Shown here in pieces: positions 45,282 to 54,081 of a DNA stretch of 64,000 bases. Position 1 is the stretch's first letter, and the number at the start of each line of letters is the position of its first letter. This DNA is from Leptospira vanthielii serovar Holland str. Waz Holland = ATCC 700522 (GTDB lineage Bacteria; Spirochaetota; Leptospiria; Leptospirales; Leptospiraceae). Below the pieces are notes generated by a model that was not told where the DNA came from, did not search any database, and worked only from the letters and a program-made list of their open reading frames with translations. Location of the stretch: the NCBI RefSeq assembly GCF_000332455.1, contig NZ_AOGY02000069.1, forward strand, positions 73,724 through 137,723, written 5' to 3'. The translations under genes and the position numbers were made by a program.

Positions 45282-45620
45282 TTATTCGGAAGTTTTTTTC
45301 TTCTTATCGTCTTTTTTCTTTTTGGCTTCTTTGGCCTTGTCGTTCATCTCTGATTTTTTCTCTTCTCGTTTTTCCATACGAGCAGATTTCATCTCTTCTA
45401 AAGTTACAGATCCATCTGCATCTTTATCGATTTCGGTAAAAAAACCATCATGGAATTTTTGCCATTCTTCCTTAGAGACTTTGTTATCGCTGTTGGTATC
45501 CATTTTTTTGAAATGATCCCCTGCCATCGCATTTTTTCCATGGCCATCGTGGTCGTGAGCAAAAACAGATGCCGTCAAGAGGAAAGCAACACTTGTAAAG
45601 ATAGTTAAAATTTTTTTCAT
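45282..45620 (-). CDS. secreted EF-hand protein
   Basis: 112 residues. A signal peptide ends near residue 21 (ASVFAHD). Two EF-hand loops follow: DTNSDNKVSKEE (41-52) and DKDADGSVTLEE (65-76), both with the Asp/Asn ligands and the closing Glu, so Ca2+ binding is expected. The C-terminus is a highly charged Lys/Glu-rich tail (about 80-112). The mature N-terminus is histidine-rich (HDHDGHG), which could bind a transition metal. It is probably periplasmic, and its partner is unknown. It is transcribed alone, ending about 60 bases before the structured element. Confidence 0.8.
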   Translation of the reverse strand: MKKILTIFTSVAFLLTASVFAHDHDGHGKNAMAGDHFKKMDTNSDNKVSKEEWQKFHDGFFTEIDKDADGSVTLEEMKSARMEKREEKKSEMNDKAKEAKKKKDDKKKKTSE

Positions 45621-45845
45621 AAAAAACCTCGGCCTAACCTTAGAGGGATTTTTTTTTTCGTCAAGACCTTAGTTTATATTTTTTAGTCAAAATCAAAGCA
45701 CAGAGAAGAGAGATAGGCGAATGATAAATTCCCGGTTTTTACAAAAGAGAGGTTCTACAATTTACCTTCGTCTTTTGTAGATTCATTTAGATTTTTGTAT
45801 CCAAACTTTCAATCTATGTTACCATTTCTAAATTCGATTTTGTGG

Positions 45846-47036
45846 ATGAAACCATTGAAACAGAAAATTTATCTTACTCTCACATCTCTTCTTTTGGTTT
45901 TTTGGATTTCCTCTCCGTTAAAAGCAAATCCCTTATCTACTGAGGATTGCCCTATCCCCATAATGGATCAGGATTGGCAAATTAGTAATTCCATCGATAC
46001 GGGATTTGATCAAAAGAATTTTTGTCATTTAGCCAGAGAGATTGGATCGGAGGAAAGCGAACTGCATTCCATTGTGATCGAACGACACGGAAAATTGGTC
46101 ACCGAAGTATACAACACGAGAAAGGATAAACCATTTAACAAACGCTATGGGCTTAGGTTTCCTTTCGATGGAGAGACCGCCTTCGATTCCAACACCTTAC
46201 ATGATGTACGTTCAGTGAGTAAATCAGTAACCTCTTTACTTTTTGGAATTGCGATTGATAAAAAAATAATAGAAGGTGTGAACTTTTCTGTTTTATCCTA
46301 CTATCCGGAATTATCCATTCCTAGTGACGACCCAAGGATTGAGATCACCTGGAAACATCTCCTAACAATGAGTAGTGGACTAGATTGGGAAGAATGGAGG
46401 TTTGGGTTTTTATTCAGTGATGAAACAAGGCTCCTTTGGAAAATGGACATTCCTGGTTTTGTTATGGATCGGGAAGTCACAAAGAAACCGGGAAGTAAAT
46501 TCAAATACAATGGAGGAGGAACATCGCTACTTTCTGATATTTTAATAAAGAAAACAGGTAAATCTCTTACTGTTTTGGCAAAGGAATGGTTGTTTGATCC
46601 CTTAGAAATCCAAAACTTTGAATGGGTAGAAGACCGAAATGGAAGAGCTCTTGCCCATGCCGGTCTACGACTAAGACCAAGGGACATGCTAAAATTAGGA
46701 AGGCTTATTTTAAATCAAGGGATTTGGAAAGGAAAACAAATTATTTCAAAACAGTGGTTAGATGAATCATTATCGCGACATATTGATTCTGATGTTACTC
46801 TATTCCGAAAAGATAAAAAGTCTTTAGGTTATGGATACCAGTGGTGGCTCGGTGAAACCGTTCTCGGTGAAAGGAAAATTCCTTGGTCTTTGGCCCTTGG
46901 AAACGGTGGGCAACTGATCTTTGTAATCCCCTCTTTGGATATGACGATAGTCACTACGGCCGGTGGTTATGGAGATCCAACTTCCATCCAAAAGACAATC
47001 GATTTAGTCGAAAATATCCTAACAACCGTAAAGTGA
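45846..47036 (+). CDS. serine hydrolase, class C beta-lactamase-like
   Basis: 396 residues from ATG 45846, chosen because a signal peptide follows (ending about SSPLKANP); a TTG at 45795 extends the frame. The fold is that of class C beta-lactamases, esterases and D-alanyl-D-alanine peptidases. The SxxK motif is SVSKSVTS (nucleophile Ser), the YxN region is YNGGGTS, and the third motif region HAGLRLRPRDM and GGQLIFVIP are also seen. It is secreted to the periplasm or beyond. Substrate could be an ester or a peptide; no beta-lactam resistance should be assumed. It converges on the acyl-CoA dehydrogenase gene, with a hairpin between them. Confidence 0.85.
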   Translation: MKPLKQKIYLTLTSLLLVFWISSPLKANPLSTEDCPIPIMDQDWQISNSIDTGFDQKNFCHLAREIGSEESELHSIVIERHGKLVTEVYNTRKDKPFNKRYGLRFPFDGETAFDSNTLHDVRSVSKSVTSLLFGIAIDKKIIEGVNFSVLSYYPELSIPSDDPRIEITWKHLLTMSSGLDWEEWRFGFLFSDETRLLWKMDIPGFVMDREVTKKPGSKFKYNGGGTSLLSDILIKKTGKSLTVLAKEWLFDPLEIQNFEWVEDRNGRALAHAGLRLRPRDMLKLGRLILNQGIWKGKQIISKQWLDESLSRHIDSDVTLFRKDKKSLGYGYQWWLGETVLGERKIPWSLALGNGGQLIFVIPSLDMTIVTTAGGYGDPTSIQKTIDLVENILTTVK

Positions 47037-47048
47037 AAGAGTCACAAT

Positions 47049-47079
47049 AAGGCCAGACTCAGTTTGAGATCTTGGCCTT
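47049..47079. terminator. hairpin between convergent genes
   Basis: AAGGCCA (47049-47055) and TGGCCTT (47073-47079) pair, with inner CTCA and TGAG also pairing. It lies between the ends of the serine hydrolase and the acyl-CoA dehydrogenase genes and could stop both, though T-runs are weak. Confidence 0.5.
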
Positions 47080-47116
47080 AGGTTAAGGCTTGCGCAGAGG
47101 ATTTAAAAAAATCCCC

Positions 47117-48865
47117 TTATCCAAAATTCTGAATTCGATACAAACAAGATTGAGCAATCGCAGCACTGTCGATGACATAGGCGAGGCAATCTTTTTCCCA
47201 AACTTCTTTTATATTGGAATCAGCGATTTTGAAAATCGCTTTTTCATATAACAGACTGCAAAGATACCTAGACATTTGGATCATTAAATTCTCTGCAACG
47301 GTTTCCTTTCTTGTTTCCTCTTGAATGCCACGCATTTCACGAATGGCTTCTTCTAAAACACGTTCTTGTTCTAAGAGAAATTGCGACGGTGTTGGAATCT
47401 CTGCTTTTAGTGAATTTAAATACTTTCTGAAATTTCCGTCCCCTGCCATACCCGCAAGGATGGCTCCTGTCGCAATTCGCACATGGATTTGGCTTGTACC
47501 TTCGTAAATAGTGTTAATCCTTGAGTCCCGAAACATGCGAGAGATATCATAATCTTCTGTGTAACCAGCACCACCAAATACTTGTACGGCGAGATTTGCA
47601 CATTTATGTCCTTCCTCAGAACTATAGTATTTTGCCATAGGAGTGAGAGTGGAAGCTAAAGTGGACCAATATTTAACCTTTTCATCTTTTCTGATCTCTC
47701 TATCGTCTTTGCCGGCTTTTTCCATTCGAATTTGGTGGTGTTGGTACATATCAATCACACGAGCCGTTTCGAGAGTGAGTAGTCGCATAGCATTGGTTTC
47801 GCGTTTGATTTTATGGATCATTTCCGCAACGGCCGGAATTTCTGCGATGGGTTTTCCAAACTGTTTTCTCTCATTGGCATACTTGACACATTCATAATAT
47901 CCCGCAGCTCCACCACCACAACCACCAGAAGCACTCACAAGACGCATAAAGTTAGTCATCCCTGCTGTATACCGGGTAAGCCCGAGGCCTTCCTCTCCGA
48001 GAATCTCACCATAAGTATTTTCATAGACAATTTCGCAAGTCGGAGAGGCATGAATCCCCATCTTCTTTTCAATCCCTGCGACAAATACATCTTGGCTTTT
48101 GACAATGAATACCGACAAACCTCTGGCTCCACCCTCGGATTTTCCCGTGCGAGCTAAGGTAAGAAGGAGTGCGGGATTTTCTCCCAAACCACAACCTTGA
48201 GAGATAAATCGCTTAGTTCCAGTTAGTCGATAGCTTCCATCTTCTTGTTTTACCGCAACGGTTCTTACATTATTAAGATCCGATCCGTAATCAGGTTCAG
48301 TGAGTGACATGGCAAACAAACATTCTCCAGTGGCAGCTTTGGTGGCATAGGTTTCAATCTGTTCGGGTGTTCCAAACCTCGCCACAATTTGAGCTAAGTT
48401 GAGTAAGGTGGTTGTCATACAAAAAGAAACATCGGCCCGTGCCATAAGCATGGCATAGAGCGCACCTACTGTCGCAGGAAAAGCAAGGCCCCCAGCCTCT
48501 CTCGAAATGGAATAGGCCATAAGGCCGGTATTTCTAAATTTTTCATAAATCTCTATCGTTTCTTTGGGAAAAATGACCTTTCCATTAGAATATTTCAATT
48601 CATTGCGATCCATGGTTTGGGATTTTTGAGACACATCCTTTCCGAAAAAATCTCCCATCGCATCCAAACTGGAAGTATACAACTCCATAGCTTCTTCTTT
48701 TGTAGAAGGAGCCATTTCAAACCTTGGGTTTTTAGTTTTAATGAATGTTTGGTGGTCAAAAAAGCCTTCCCCTTCTGTTTCCCGAATGATAGAATCCCAG
48801 TCGAGAAGTTGGTTAAAAATTACCTGTAAATCGGTATCCTCTGAAAAATAATTATTTGCGATCAT
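47117..48865 (-). CDS. acyl-CoA dehydrogenase
   Basis: FAD enzyme of 582 residues that forms the 2,3 double bond of fatty acyl-CoA in beta-oxidation. The family blocks are clear: FAMSLTEPDYGSD (FAD and substrate region), QVFGGAGYTEDY, FRDSRINTIYEGTSQI with the catalytic Glu in YEGTS. The protein is about 200 residues longer than classical short-chain members (380-400). The extra C-terminal and N-terminal parts match the long FadE/AidB-like group found in proteobacteria and spirochaetes. It begins 10 bases after the dienoyl-CoA reductase stop, so both are one operon. The TetR gene on the other side and its two operators probably control both. Confidence 0.93.
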   Translation of the reverse strand: MIANNYFSEDTDLQVIFNQLLDWDSIIRETEGEGFFDHQTFIKTKNPRFEMAPSTKEEAMELYTSSLDAMGDFFGKDVSQKSQTMDRNELKYSNGKVIFPKETIEIYEKFRNTGLMAYSISREAGGLAFPATVGALYAMLMARADVSFCMTTTLLNLAQIVARFGTPEQIETYATKAATGECLFAMSLTEPDYGSDLNNVRTVAVKQEDGSYRLTGTKRFISQGCGLGENPALLLTLARTGKSEGGARGLSVFIVKSQDVFVAGIEKKMGIHASPTCEIVYENTYGEILGEEGLGLTRYTAGMTNFMRLVSASGGCGGGAAGYYECVKYANERKQFGKPIAEIPAVAEMIHKIKRETNAMRLLTLETARVIDMYQHHQIRMEKAGKDDREIRKDEKVKYWSTLASTLTPMAKYYSSEEGHKCANLAVQVFGGAGYTEDYDISRMFRDSRINTIYEGTSQIHVRIATGAILAGMAGDGNFRKYLNSLKAEIPTPSQFLLEQERVLEEAIREMRGIQEETRKETVAENLMIQMSRYLCSLLYEKAIFKIADSNIKEVWEKDCLAYVIDSAAIAQSCLYRIQNFG

Positions 48866-48875
48866 GTTTTTTCTC

Positions 48876-50873
48876 CTAATTAATGCTATGTGCTGCTTCT
48901 AAACCTTCAAAAAAGGCTCGTTTGGCATCGATGTTTCTTGGATCCTTGGCTCCACCAATGACTATGGTTGGTTTGTTCGGATATTTGTTTTGGAATTCCT
49001 CTAAAAGTGAAGTTTCTTTTTCTTGCCCCACACATAAGATGATGGAATCACAAGGATACAAAAATTCCTCTCCGTTTTTTAATTCGACTTTGAGACCCTC
49101 TTTTGTCACTTCTTTGTATGTCAGTCCATGAAAGAACTCAACTCCCACTGATTCTAACTCTTGTTTGAGTGCCCAAAAGGTTGTAGGCCCAAGGCCTGCT
49201 CCATGTTTTCCATTCCGACGAAACACTGCCACATCCCTTTTGGCCTTTTCTTTTTGTACGCCTGCATCGGTAAAGGAACTGATATTGTACTTCTTATCAT
49301 AAGAAGCAAGGGTCGGATCCTCTTCTTCTGTCAATCTATGTGCCACATCCACACCAATCCCTCCTCCACCGATCACAGCCACTCTTTTGCCTGGTTGAAA
49401 CTTTCCAGTGAGATACTCAGTATAGTTTCCAGAGGGAAGATTTTCTAGTCCTTTTAAGGAAAACTCTCTTGGTTTCACACCACTTGCAAAAATTGTAACA
49501 TCTGGATTTTCTGTTTCTAACAATGTTAGAGTTGCTGTTGTATTCAATCGTATATCAACACCTAAAGCAGGAAGTTCATTGGAAAAATAACGGATGGTTT
49601 CTTTAAACTCCGACTTACCAGGAATATGCGAAGCTAATTGGAATTGTCCCCCAAGCACATTTGCTTTTTCGATCAAAGTAACTTTGTGACCAAGACTTGC
49701 ACTGGCACGGGCCGCTTCAAGTCCAGCAGGACCTGTTCCAATGATAAGAACTTTTTTAGGGTCTTTTACTTTTGGCTTTGTAAATTCTAATTCATTAACT
49801 GCTTCTGGATTTACGATACAAGAAACGGATTTTTCTTGGAAGGCATGGTCAAGGCAAGCCTGGTTACAAGCAACACAAGTATTGATTCGATTTGACATAC
49901 CCAATTGGAATTTTTTAACAATGGAAGGATCAGCTAAAAATGGCCTTGCCATGGAAATGATATCTGCCCTATTCTCATCGAACACTTGTTGCATGGTAAT
50001 AGGATCATTCACTCTGTTGGAAGCAATGATTGGAACACCAGGTGTATTTTCTTTGATACGACTTGCAATGGAAACCCATGCTCCTCTCGGAACCAGTTGG
50101 CTTATGGTTGGGATTCTTGATTCATGCCAACCAATACCTATGTTGAGTGCAGAAACTTTCTCATCGCGTAAGGTTTGTGCAAGCTCCACTACTTCTTCAA
50201 AGGTTGGATTTCCTGGAATGAGATCAATTCCAGACATTCGAAAAATCACAGGAAATCCTTCGGGTAATTGTTTTTTTACCGCACGCACTACTTCGATAGA
50301 AAGGTTAATTCTCCGTTTAGAGTCTCCGCCAAAATAATCATTTCGTTTGTTTGTGACGGCAGAAAAAAATTGGTTTAAAAGATACCCTTCACTACCCATA
50401 ATTTCCACGGCTCCAAAACCAACTTCGCGGGCAAGTTTTGCTGCTTTTCCAAAATCTTCTACTGTATTCCAACATTCTTCTTCGGAGAGTTCTTTTGGAA
50501 CATAACGGTTGATTGGTACTCTGATAGCAGAAGGAGCCACACAAGACCTACTCGCAGCATACCTTCCTGCATGAAATAACTGGGCACACATTGTCCCCTT
50601 TCCTTTTAGGAGTGAGTTCATCTGTTCTAATTCTTTTGCATGTTCTGTATTTTGGATGTTAAAAAAAGTATGAGAGCCCTTTCCAACTTCATTCACACTG
50701 ATCCCACCTGTGACAATGAGTCCCACTCCTCCCTCAAATCGTTTGCCGTAAAATGCAGCCATACGATCGGCAGTTCCCGTTTCTCCTTCCACACCGAGAT
50801 GCATAGATCCCATAATGAACCGATTGGGAAGGGTGAAATTGCCAAGAGAGATGGGTGAAAAAGCTGTATTCAT
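48876..50873 (-). CDS. fadH: 2,4-dienoyl-CoA reductase (FadH-like, OYE/FAD/4Fe-4S)
   Basis: 665 residues, the usual length for FadH. The N-terminal old-yellow-enzyme barrel (about 1-330) carries FMN and the active site. A 4Fe-4S site follows (CVACNQACLDHAF, about 336-348, with a last Cys in SCIVNPEA). The C-terminal half has the FAD loop GTGPAGLEAAR (about 380-390) and the NAD(P) loop GGGGIGVDVAH (about 490-500). The enzyme removes conjugated double bonds so that polyunsaturated fatty acids can enter beta-oxidation. It sits directly upstream of an acyl-CoA dehydrogenase and is divergent from a TetR-type regulator. Leptospira lives on long-chain fatty acids, so this is core carbon metabolism. 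Confidence 0.92.
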   Translation of the reverse strand: MNTAFSPISLGNFTLPNRFIMGSMHLGVEGETGTADRMAAFYGKRFEGGVGLIVTGGISVNEVGKGSHTFFNIQNTEHAKELEQMNSLLKGKGTMCAQLFHAGRYAASRSCVAPSAIRVPINRYVPKELSEEECWNTVEDFGKAAKLAREVGFGAVEIMGSEGYLLNQFFSAVTNKRNDYFGGDSKRRINLSIEVVRAVKKQLPEGFPVIFRMSGIDLIPGNPTFEEVVELAQTLRDEKVSALNIGIGWHESRIPTISQLVPRGAWVSIASRIKENTPGVPIIASNRVNDPITMQQVFDENRADIISMARPFLADPSIVKKFQLGMSNRINTCVACNQACLDHAFQEKSVSCIVNPEAVNELEFTKPKVKDPKKVLIIGTGPAGLEAARASASLGHKVTLIEKANVLGGQFQLASHIPGKSEFKETIRYFSNELPALGVDIRLNTTATLTLLETENPDVTIFASGVKPREFSLKGLENLPSGNYTEYLTGKFQPGKRVAVIGGGGIGVDVAHRLTEEEDPTLASYDKKYNISSFTDAGVQKEKAKRDVAVFRRNGKHGAGLGPTTFWALKQELESVGVEFFHGLTYKEVTKEGLKVELKNGEEFLYPCDSIILCVGQEKETSLLEEFQNKYPNKPTIVIGGAKDPRNIDAKRAFFEGLEAAHSIN

Positions 50874-50900
50874 TCTGACTTAATCCTCATTTGAATTAAT

Positions 50901-50913
50901 TTACCATTGGTAA
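50901..50913. promoter_or_regulatory. candidate operator 1 (TTACC-N3-GGTAA)
   Basis: TTACC and GGTAA around ATT, 27 bases upstream of the fadH start. It has the same perfect arms as operator 2, 42 bases away, which is about four helical turns. It probably binds the divergent TetR-type regulator. Confidence 0.65.
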
Positions 50914-50942
50914 TATTTTGGAAAATTGAGGCAAGCCATAAA

Positions 50943-50955
50943 TTACCACCGGTAA
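50943..50955. promoter_or_regulatory. candidate operator 2 (TTACC-N3-GGTAA)
   Basis: Same arms as operator 1 with spacer ACC, 43 bases upstream of the TetR-type regulator start. Two copies, one near each divergent promoter, point to shared control. Confidence 0.65.
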
Positions 50956-50998
50956 ATAACTACTGGCAATCTAAAGCGTAACAGCTAAAAATGGGGAA

Positions 50999-51649
50999 AT
51001 GGCAGTGGCGAAAAAAAAATCCTCACAGAAGAAACCCATGGGGGTGGGCCGACCTTCCAAAGAAAACGGGATGAACGTTAGAGAGGCTCTTATCCAAGCC
51101 GGAGTGGACTTACTCGAAAATACTTCTTTGGAAGAAATTTCTCTTCGTAAAGTAGCAGCAAAAGCCGGCGTAAGCCATGTTGCCAGTTACCATCATTTTG
51201 AAAATAAACATGCGCTTTTTGCAGCGATTGCCGAAATCGGATTCCAAAAGTATTTTGAAACCTACCAAAAAGAATTAGAAAAAACGGACCAGGACTTCAA
51301 AGGCAGATACCGTGCCCTAGGATGGACCTATTTTCAATTCATTATGACAAACAGACAGTTCGCAAGGATTATGTTTGGTGGGACAGGAGTGGATGTAAAA
51401 ACCCACCCAACGCTTTTGGCTGTCTCCAGGAGGACCTATCGCCAGTTACACGAAATCATTCGTATGGGCCAAAATCTTGGGCATTTAGAGAAAGGGAAGA
51501 CAAGAGAAAAAACCCTGGCTTCTTGGGCCATGATCCACGGAATTGCTATGTTGTTTTTAGAAGGGCGTTTGCAGATGAAAAACGATCTGAATGAGATGGA
51601 AAAATTCATCCAAACTGTCACCGAATATGCTTATATTGGTATGAAATGA
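50999..51649 (+). CDS. TetR-family regulator of the fatty-acid degradation operon
   Basis: 216 residues. A lysine-rich leader (about 1-18) is followed by the helix-turn-helix (about 38-70, EEISLRKVAAKAGVSHVASYHHFENKHALF) and a C-terminal domain like the TetR_C WHG group. The gene is divergent from fadH and the acyl-CoA dehydrogenase, and two TTACC-N3-GGTAA operators lie between them. It is therefore likely to work like the fatty-acid-responsive FadR/PsrA-type TetR regulators, with long-chain acyl-CoA releasing it from DNA. That ligand is inference from gene order. Confidence 0.85.
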   Translation: MAVAKKKSSQKKPMGVGRPSKENGMNVREALIQAGVDLLENTSLEEISLRKVAAKAGVSHVASYHHFENKHALFAAIAEIGFQKYFETYQKELEKTDQDFKGRYRALGWTYFQFIMTNRQFARIMFGGTGVDVKTHPTLLAVSRRTYRQLHEIIRMGQNLGHLEKGKTREKTLASWAMIHGIAMLFLEGRLQMKNDLNEMEKFIQTVTEYAYIGMK

Positions 51650-51828
51650 ACCTTGGAACCGAATCGCAAAACAAACGTTGGTAGAGATAAAAAAGCGAGA
51701 ATTATGTCTCTTAATTTTACCAACAAACAATGAACATTCGGTAGCGTATAGAATGTTCGAAAGGAAACAAAGGAAATTCATTGCTCATTGGGTAAAAAAA
51801 AGATAAACTGACCTGCATTGGTTATTTT

Positions 51829-53322
51829 ATGCGAAACAAAAATGTATTCCTAAAAGTCCCTAGACTACTTTTTTTCTTTCTGATATTAATACAGTTCCAT
51901 TGTTTACTAAACCCAATCGTCAGAGAGATTTTGGATCTCGACCTATCTAGAAAAAATGACAAACTTCGAGATATGGGATTCCTACTGAGTTTACTTACGG
52001 GCACGGGCCCCAGGGCCACGATCACTCCTTCCGTAGGAAATATAATTCTATCCAATGCGCAAATCCTTGTGGTTTTCAACCGGTCAATGAATCCAAGCTC
52101 AGTTTCAGCAAGTTTGGGAACCCAACTCACACAAATTTGGTCTGATACAAATTCTACCAATGATACGGTGACCCTTTCCGGATCCATTCCCACGGGAACC
52201 CTTCCTTTTCTGCTGGATGCCAGTGACTCATTGGGACTTCGAATGACAACCGTTACTGGCTCTTATACAGTCCTAACGTCCAATACCAATTTATACTATG
52301 TAAGTACCAATGGAAATGATGGAAATATGGGCACATCGATAGGAAGTCCCAAACTCACGATTGCTTCTGCAGTTACAGGAGCTACTGCACCCGCGGCCAT
52401 TCTCGTTTCTGCGGGAGACTATTTCATTACTAAACCCGCAATGCCGAGTATTGTCCTTACAGAAACTGTCTCACTCTATGGAGGGCTTAGTACTGATTTT
52501 TTAAACCGCAATCCATCTCAATACATTACGATGGTGGCCACAATAGACTCGAACTTTATCACTGATACTTATACAATGATTGCAGGAGCATCCATTACCC
52601 CAAATACGGTCGTCGATGGATTTACAATCCGAGCTCCTTCCAATCCCAATGCTAGTGGAATGTCCATGGCGATTTCCTGTTCTTCTGGTTCTCCGACCAT
52701 CACAAACAACCGACTCGAAGGTGGGGCGGTGAATCTAGCCATGTCCGCGGCCATCTTAGTTTCGGCTTCCTCTCCACTCATTGCAAACAATCTCATTATG
52801 GGAGGAACTTCAGCGACTTCTTCTTCTTTCGGAATTTTTATCCAAAACATTTCCGCACCGATTATTGTTTCTAATACCATCCAAGGGGGGAATGCACCTG
52901 TTGCTTCTGCACATGGAATCTATAATGCTCCGCAAGTAAACACTCCATCCATCATAGGGAATACTTTTTTTGGCGGAACGGGAATGATTTCCTATGCATT
53001 GAACACAAGTCCGCCTTCCAATCCCACTGTGACTAACAACAGTATGGATGGAGGAGCAGGGATTACCAGTAGAGCAGTCTATTTTCCAGGAGGTGTAGGA
53101 AATTTGGGCAATTACCAAAATAATACACTCTTTACTACCGGTGGAACGAATCGGTATTGTGTGTATGAAGCAGGCGGAACCAATCCTTTCATCTTTAATG
53201 GAAACCGTCTCTTTGATTGTCCGACGGCTCTCTACTTTGATGAAGGTACAACTGCCATTACTGATATAGGAACTGTGAATGGCGGGACAGTGAACGGCTC
53301 CACCTATTCTGGAAATTTCTAA
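51829..53322 (+). CDS. right-handed beta-helix lipoprotein (DUF1565-like)
   Basis: 497 residues. A lipoprotein signal ends at LIQFHC (Cys about 25). An Ig-like domain (about 63-150, PSVGNIILSNAQILVVFNRSMNPSS is typical of Big_5) precedes the DUF1565-type entry (YYVSTNGNDGN about 160), then a parallel beta-helix (about 250-480) with repeated turns such as SPTITNNRLEGG, APIIVSNTIQGG and PSIIGNTFFGG. Such proteins are surface or periplasmic and often bind polysaccharides, or have lyase or adhesin roles. No catalytic residues can be assigned. Its stop lies 4 bases before the end of the convergent TetR gene. The start lacks a clear ribosome binding site, but the lipobox supports it. Confidence 0.8.
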   Translation: MRNKNVFLKVPRLLFFFLILIQFHCLLNPIVREILDLDLSRKNDKLRDMGFLLSLLTGTGPRATITPSVGNIILSNAQILVVFNRSMNPSSVSASLGTQLTQIWSDTNSTNDTVTLSGSIPTGTLPFLLDASDSLGLRMTTVTGSYTVLTSNTNLYYVSTNGNDGNMGTSIGSPKLTIASAVTGATAPAAILVSAGDYFITKPAMPSIVLTETVSLYGGLSTDFLNRNPSQYITMVATIDSNFITDTYTMIAGASITPNTVVDGFTIRAPSNPNASGMSMAISCSSGSPTITNNRLEGGAVNLAMSAAILVSASSPLIANNLIMGGTSATSSSFGIFIQNISAPIIVSNTIQGGNAPVASAHGIYNAPQVNTPSIIGNTFFGGTGMISYALNTSPPSNPTVTNNSMDGGAGITSRAVYFPGGVGNLGNYQNNTLFTTGGTNRYCVYEAGGTNPFIFNGNRLFDCPTALYFDEGTTAITDIGTVNGGTVNGSTYSGNF

Positions 53323-53325
53323 GTT

Positions 53326-53985
53326 CTACTTAGGTTCGCAAACTTCGGGTAGATAATTCTTTAGATAAGAGATGGTGGCTTTTTTAGTTTCCCCTACCAT
53401 CCATGGTGTGAAGTCTCCATAGGTTCTGTAGGAATGTTTGAGTAGTGAATCTGCAATGGAAAAGGCAACTCCAAAGATTTGGTCTGCTTGTTCTAATTCC
53501 GGTAAAACAAACCGGTCCATAAGACCTAACTTCGCTAAGTTCGCAAGTTTTGCATCCAACTCTTGGCCTACTTGGCGCATTTCAGGATTACTCATTCGGT
53601 ATCCATAAATCAAACGTGGAAAAGCAATTTCTTTATTGGTCACTTCCACTGCTACATCAATAGAACGTTCAATGTAATGCTCCCAACTAACAAATGTTTC
53701 TCTTCTTAGTAAAATTGATTTTTCAATTAGGCTTTCTGAGTGTAATAATCGGATTCCATGGAAGATGGCTTCTACATTGGGAAAAAAATGATAAGCAGAG
53801 GGCCTGGGGATATTTGCCTCTTTGCAAATGTCAGCAAAACTAATCTCTTCGGGAGATTTTTCCCGGAGAAATTCCAAAGCAATTGTTAACAATTGTGTGC
53901 GTCTGTTTCTCCCTTGTTTGCTTGTAAATTTAAAAGGCCTAGAGGCAAGGTCAGGAGATAAGGATGCGTCTACCAATTTATCCAT
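53326..53985 (-). CDS. TetR-family regulator beside the ceramidase gene
   Basis: 219 residues. Helix-turn-helix at about 45-75 (EEISFADICKEANIPRPSAYHFFPNVEAIF); the C-terminal domain is not of a named subfamily. It follows the ceramidase gene in the same direction, but a terminator lies between, so it has its own promoter or is read at a low level. It is the closest regulator to the ceramidase and endoglycoceramidase pair and the best candidate to bind the CGACA-NN-TGTCG palindromes upstream of both, though this is inference. Confidence 0.82.
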   Translation of the reverse strand: MDKLVDASLSPDLASRPFKFTSKQGRNRRTQLLTIALEFLREKSPEEISFADICKEANIPRPSAYHFFPNVEAIFHGIRLLHSESLIEKSILLRRETFVSWEHYIERSIDVAVEVTNKEIAFPRLIYGYRMSNPEMRQVGQELDAKLANLAKLGLMDRFVLPELEQADQIFGVAFSIADSLLKHSYRTYGDFTPWMVGETKKATISYLKNYLPEVCEPK

Positions 53986-54039
53986 AGTACGAGCCTTACG
54001 TAGAATCTAACCCAGTCAACCCCGATGTAAAAGAAAAAT

Positions 54040-54064
54040 ACCTGACCTTCTTTAAGGGCCAGGT
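54040..54064 (-). terminator. rho-independent terminator after the ceramidase gene
   Basis: On the minus strand ACCTG pairs with CAGGT and CCTT with AAGG around AAAG, followed by ATTTTT. It separates the ceramidase transcript from the TetR gene. Confidence 0.7.
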
Positions 54065-54081
54065 GAATGATCGTTCAGATA

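Noticed and set aside
45239..45516. Plus-strand frames antisense to the EF-hand gene
   Set aside because: They are mirror frames of a clear coding gene with a signal peptide and two calcium loops.
51677..51724. GTTGGTA ... TACCAAC inverted repeat before the beta-helix lipoprotein gene
   Set aside because: Arms are only 7 bases and 34 bases apart, in A+T-rich DNA. Too weak to call.
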